From: Acidobacteriota bacterium
GTDB lineage: Bacteria; Acidobacteriota; Terriglobia; Bryobacterales; Bryobacteraceae
NCBI GenBank assembly: GCA_023380575.1
Contig: JAMCRM010000126.1
Span: forward strand, 55,017-64,779
Length of the DNA: 9,763 nt
Direction of reading: 5' to 3'
A model generated the notes under the pieces. The model ran no database searches. It saw only the letters and a program-made list of their open reading frames with translations, and was not told the origin of the DNA. Below are positions 6,887 to 9,763 of this stretch, piece by piece. A program made the position numbers and the translations under genes. Position 1 is the stretch's first letter, and each line of letters starts with the position of its first letter.

Positions 6887-8445
6887 TTCCGGCTCACGAT
6901 GGCGCGCGCCAGTTCCTCGCGCGCGGCGTAGTAGCGTGCGGGATCGGTTTCCCAATCGGTCCAACTGCGGCCCAAGCTCGCCGCCACGGTCTTATCGTGC
7001 GCGAGAACAAAGTACTCGTAGTCCTCCACGCTCTCGCGGATCTCCTTAATGCGGATGGAAGGCAGGAAGCCGTCCATGCCCACGGTTTCGGCGGGGTAAA
7101 ACAGCAGGCCTTCCATGTTGTAGCGCTTGCGGAAGGTGAGCGGATCGGTCCACATGTCGATCGCCTTGTCCCAGTAGACCGTGGTCCAGTAGAGCAGGCC
7201 GGTGTTGTGGTAGCGCCAGCCGATCCATGCGGGCACGCGGTAATTCAGCAGCGGGAAATCGAGCTGCCAGAAGGGTGTCGGGGTATTGGTGCGCTGCACC
7301 AGCGCGGTGTAGGACCAGAACTCCTCGCCCGCCGCCTGCCGCGCGGCCACATCGGCATCCCGGGCAAGCGGCCACAGCGGCACCCATATGTCCACGGCGC
7401 CATAGAGATTGCCCCATTCCGGGTTCTGCGTGGTGGGCTGCTCGGTGCACAGCACTTTGAGCCCGGGCTGCGCCTTGTGGATCAGTTCGGCGCGCTTGCG
7501 CACGGTCTCGTAGGCTTCCTTGGTATTGGGCTCGTCGAGCACGTAGACGTGCGCGTACTTCTCCCATCCGTTCTCCTTCAGGTAGTCCCACATGGCGCGG
7601 AGGTGGCGGATGTTGCGGTCGGGTTCGGCCACAGGATCTTTGCCTTGCAAACGCACATCGAACGAGTTCACGCGATAGCGCTCCATCCACTGCTTCAGTT
7701 CCGCGTGAGTGGCGGCGGGCTCAATGGAGCCGTCGGGATTGGTTTTGGGATAAAGATACGGCGGGATGGGCGGGGAAAGCTTGTGCGCGGCCATGGCGGC
7801 GGCGAACTGCTCCCATACGGGCTTCAGCTTCGGGTCGGTTGCGGCGAGGCCGTACCACTGTTCCCGGAGGCGCCCGAAATGGGTGCGCAGGGTCGGCATG
7901 TCCGGCAGGGTAAAGGGCCATACCGTGAGTTCCACCGGCACCCGGGCCGTTTTTTGCCCCTTCGCGTTGATCACCACCGCACCGGTGTAGACACCCGGCA
8001 CGGTGTTGCGGGGAACGAAGAGATCCACCCACAGCGGCTGGTTGGAACCGGCGGGCACGTCGAAGGGGGCGGCCACGAAGCGTGCGTCCGGACGGTGTTT
8101 GGCAAAGGGGATGAGCGCATCGGGGTACCAGCCGGCGCCCTCCTTATTGAACGGGCTGGGGGTCTTCACTTCCACGTAGTGCTCGCGATAGAGGGTAATG
8201 GCTGTGATCCTGCCGCCCTTTCCGCGCAGCGGCGCGAGCGTCGCATTGACGCCCTGCACGCCCCCGGCGCCGCCGTTCACGACTACCTGGAACGGCGCCC
8301 ACTCGTTGCGCGCCGCCTTGACCACGGCCCTGGCGGCGGTTCCCGGAGCATCGTTGGGCCGCACCCGGATAAGGTCGTCAGCCACCCAGACCGTCACGCC
8401 CGCGTGGGCCGTGCAGGCCAGAAGAACTGAAGTAAAGACTCGCAT
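6883..8445 (-). CDS. Secreted DUF4091 / GH123-like glycoside-hydrolase-type protein
   Basis: The product is 520 residues. It starts with a short leader MRVFTSVLLACTAHA, with probable cleavage after AHA; the LLAC could instead be a poor lipobox, so a lipoprotein is possible. Residues about 17-175 look like an N-terminal beta-sandwich (NEWAPFQVVV, PLWVDLFVPRNTVPGVYTGAVVI). A catalytic barrel-like region follows, with HVYVLDEPN (299-307) carrying D304-E305, and aromatic-rich strands (FWSYTALVQRTNTPTPFW, GWRYHNTGLLYWTTVYW) typical of DUF4091. In related GH123 enzymes a neighbouring Asp-Glu pair cleaves N-acetylgalactosaminides through substrate assistance, so an amino-sugar target is plausible but unproven. 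EIRESVEDYEYF (468-479) is a family-typical C-terminal segment. The ATG shares one base with the upstream stop (TAATG), and GGAG lies seven bases before it. It is in the same operon as the Tat-type and MlrC-like genes. Confidence 0.88.
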   Translation of the reverse strand: MRVFTSVLLACTAHAGVTVWVADDLIRVRPNDAPGTAARAVVKAARNEWAPFQVVVNGGAGGVQGVNATLAPLRGKGGRITAITLYREHYVEVKTPSPFNKEGAGWYPDALIPFAKHRPDARFVAAPFDVPAGSNQPLWVDLFVPRNTVPGVYTGAVVINAKGQKTARVPVELTVWPFTLPDMPTLRTHFGRLREQWYGLAATDPKLKPVWEQFAAAMAAHKLSPPIPPYLYPKTNPDGSIEPAATHAELKQWMERYRVNSFDVRLQGKDPVAEPDRNIRHLRAMWDYLKENGWEKYAHVYVLDEPNTKEAYETVRKRAELIHKAQPGLKVLCTEQPTTQNPEWGNLYGAVDIWVPLWPLARDADVAARQAAGEEFWSYTALVQRTNTPTPFWQLDFPLLNYRVPAWIGWRYHNTGLLYWTTVYWDKAIDMWTDPLTFRKRYNMEGLLFYPAETVGMDGFLPSIRIKEIRESVEDYEYFVLAHDKTVAASLGRSWTDWETDPARYYAAREELARAIVSRK

Positions 8446-9763
8446 TATGGCACTCCGAACAAGCGTTTTCCGCTGATCTGTTTGGTCACTGCAAACACCA
8501 CGGCGCCATTTTCCCGGCGGCTGGGGACCGCCGCGCCCGCTTCGGTCACGAGCCGCACCGGCTGGGCAAATGGGATCCGCACCGTGCCTGCGCCCGCCGC
8601 AATCACTTCCAGCACCGCGCCGCCCGGCACGCGCCGCCCGGGGGCCACCGGGGCCCACGAAATTTCCGTCATGTCACGGTCCGCGAACCGGTACCGCCGG
8701 CCATCCAGAGTGATCTCGTGGCATTGGCGTCCGGCGAAGGCCGCGAGGCCGGGACGGAACGCCACCGCGTGTGCGCCATGGTACGACACCACGTGTCCAT
8801 TCACCGTATAATCGCGCAAATCAATGGTCTCCGGGGGCGGGGGATGGGCGAGAAGAATTCTGGCATCCTCCTCGGGTTTGCGCGCGAAGCCGCCGGGCCA
8901 GCTTTCCTGGTACTCGCGCAGGTGCGGCGCGATGCCGACTGCGCCGTTGGGAAAGCGGCAGGTGAGATACGGACCGGTGCGGGAGAGGCGCTCGGTGTTA
9001 TCCGCGCCGGGATAGGCGCCCAGGGCATCCAGGATATCGAACCAGGTGCGGGCGTCGTAGCCGAGGCTGCGGGATTGATCGTCGCGCGGGCGGAAGCCGA
9101 GGAACACGGCGTTGCCGCGGCGGGCGCCGACGATGTCACCCATGACGCGCGCCACCGGGGTAGTGCCCTCGCGCGGGCGCACCGGGTAAATGCGGTCCAC
9201 CAGGAAATCGGTGAGGATGGTCTGGGGCGCCACCTTGGCCAGCGGGCCTTCGAATTGCACCACTTTGCCGGGCGCCATGATGCCCTCGTCCACCCCGGGA
9301 ATGTAATCCACTCCGAAAATCTCCTGCCAGGGGGCGAGCGACAGCGCCGGCGGCGGTCCCGACCAGATGACGCGCCCGCCCGCGGCCGCCAGTTCGCGCA
9401 GCAACGCCAGCAGGCGGTCTGAGGGGAACGGCTCGAACAGCGCCACCACGGTGGTGAAACGCCGGCCCGCCATGCGCACGGCACCGTTTTCGACGCGCCC
9501 GCGCTCCAGCAGTTTGTCCGCGGTCACGTAATTCGCGTAGCCGTACTGGGTCATCCAGCTTCCGAAGCGCTCGTCCACGGCCACCAGGTCGAGCGGATAC
9601 AGCATGAGCACATCCGCATCACGATGCTGCATGTCTTGCACCATGGCGAACGGCGCGGACGCCCCTGCCCCGCAGGCATTCACCAGCGCGGAGCGGCGGC
9701 GCGAGATTTCGGCCGGCATGCCCCAGTGCGCGGCATAGGAATAGGGCACATCATTGAGGATGC
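8445..9763 (-). CDS. C-terminal part of a large putative carbohydrate-active protein (5' end outside window)
   Basis: The frame stays open to the window edge (it reads ILNDVPYSYAAHWG before any good start; the GTG at 9749 lacks a ribosome site), so this is probably the last 440 or so residues of a longer protein. One segment of about 90 residues reads DVLMLYPLDLVAVDERF, then YANYVTADKLLERGRV, then FTTVVALFEPFPSDRLLALLRELAAAGGRVIWSGPPP. This resembles the glutaminase-like trimerisation or accessory domains inside large beta-galactosidase and rhamnosidase-type enzymes, where they follow the catalytic barrel. The final third is rich in short beta strands (DYTVNGHVVSYHGAHAVAF, HEITLDGRRYRFADRD, VRIPFAQPVRLVTEAG) and looks like beta-sandwich modules. 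No catalytic residues can be assigned in this part. It is the first visible gene of the operon and shares one base with the DUF4091 start. The glycoside-hydrolase link is inferred from layout and context. Confidence 0.72.
   Translation of the reverse strand, partial: ILNDVPYSYAAHWGMPAEISRRRSALVNACGAGASAPFAMVQDMQHRDADVLMLYPLDLVAVDERFGSWMTQYGYANYVTADKLLERGRVENGAVRMAGRRFTTVVALFEPFPSDRLLALLRELAAAGGRVIWSGPPPALSLAPWQEIFGVDYIPGVDEGIMAPGKVVQFEGPLAKVAPQTILTDFLVDRIYPVRPREGTTPVARVMGDIVGARRGNAVFLGFRPRDDQSRSLGYDARTWFDILDALGAYPGADNTERLSRTGPYLTCRFPNGAVGIAPHLREYQESWPGGFARKPEEDARILLAHPPPPETIDLRDYTVNGHVVSYHGAHAVAFRPGLAAFAGRQCHEITLDGRRYRFADRDMTEISWAPVAPGRRVPGGAVLEVIAAGAGTVRIPFAQPVRLVTEAGAAVPSRRENGAVVFAVTKQISGKRLFGVP
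8453..8456 (-). promoter_or_regulatory. Shine-Dalgarno site of the DUF4091 gene
   Basis: GGAG on the minus strand lies seven bases before the ATG at 8445, within the last codons of the preceding gene. It fixes this ATG as the start and makes the much longer upstream extension of the same frame unnecessary. Confidence 0.6.

Noticed and set aside
6877..8430. 517-codon plus-strand open frame opposite the DUF4091 gene (similar ones at 3816-5198 and 5870-6931)
   Set aside because: The translations show no domain motifs and mirror the real minus-strand codons; one runs across the end of one gene, the spacer and the start of another, as expected for chance open frames.
8446..8658. N-terminal extension of the DUF4091 frame to 8658
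   Set aside because: It overlaps the upstream gene and is compositionally unlike a protein start, whereas the ATG at 8445 has GGAG, a one-base stop-start overlap and a signal peptide.

Overview
The window reads as a GC-rich (by eye about 60-65% G+C) bacterial chromosome segment in which every credible gene lies on the minus strand. A B12-dependent ribonucleotide reductase, a stand-alone degenerate receiver protein, a DUF4091 glycoside-hydrolase-like secreted protein and an M81/MlrC-type metallopeptidase relative together suggest an Acidobacteriota lineage of the Solibacter/Bryobacter type. This is inference from gene content; Planctomycetota-like bacteria remain possible. No rRNA, tRNA, CRISPR, transposase or phage gene is visible.

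Right part (about 9763 down to 4164): a block of four genes read leftwards. They are the 3' part of a large, possibly carbohydrate-active protein (start outside the window), a secreted DUF4091/GH123-like protein with an Asp-Glu catalytic-type pair, an unrecognised protein with a Tat-type signal, and an MlrC-like metalloenzyme with a probable signal peptide. Stop and start codons overlap at all three junctions (TAATG, ATGA, ATGA), so this is almost certainly one translationally coupled operon. It probably serves extracytoplasmic breakdown or processing of some amino-sugar or peptide-like compound, but the substrate cannot be read from the sequence. A short palindrome followed by a T6 run lies just past the last gene and may end the transcript.

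Middle (about 4163 to 3292): a 225-nt spacer, a small stand-alone receiver-like protein that has lost the acidic pair and the conserved lysine, a perfect 9-bp hairpin with a GAAA loop, and an A+T-rich spacer. That spacer carries two NrdR-box-like palindromes 30 bp apart, in front of the ribonucleotide reductase gene.

Left part (3291 down to 3): nrdJ, the adenosylcobalamin-dependent class II ribonucleotide reductase with all recognisable catalytic cysteines, and, overlapping its 3' end by 14 nt, a DinB-family protein that starts at a GTG preceded by a perfect GGAGG. These two form a second operon, probably under NrdR control. The long plus-strand reading frames opposite these genes are codon-bias shadows.
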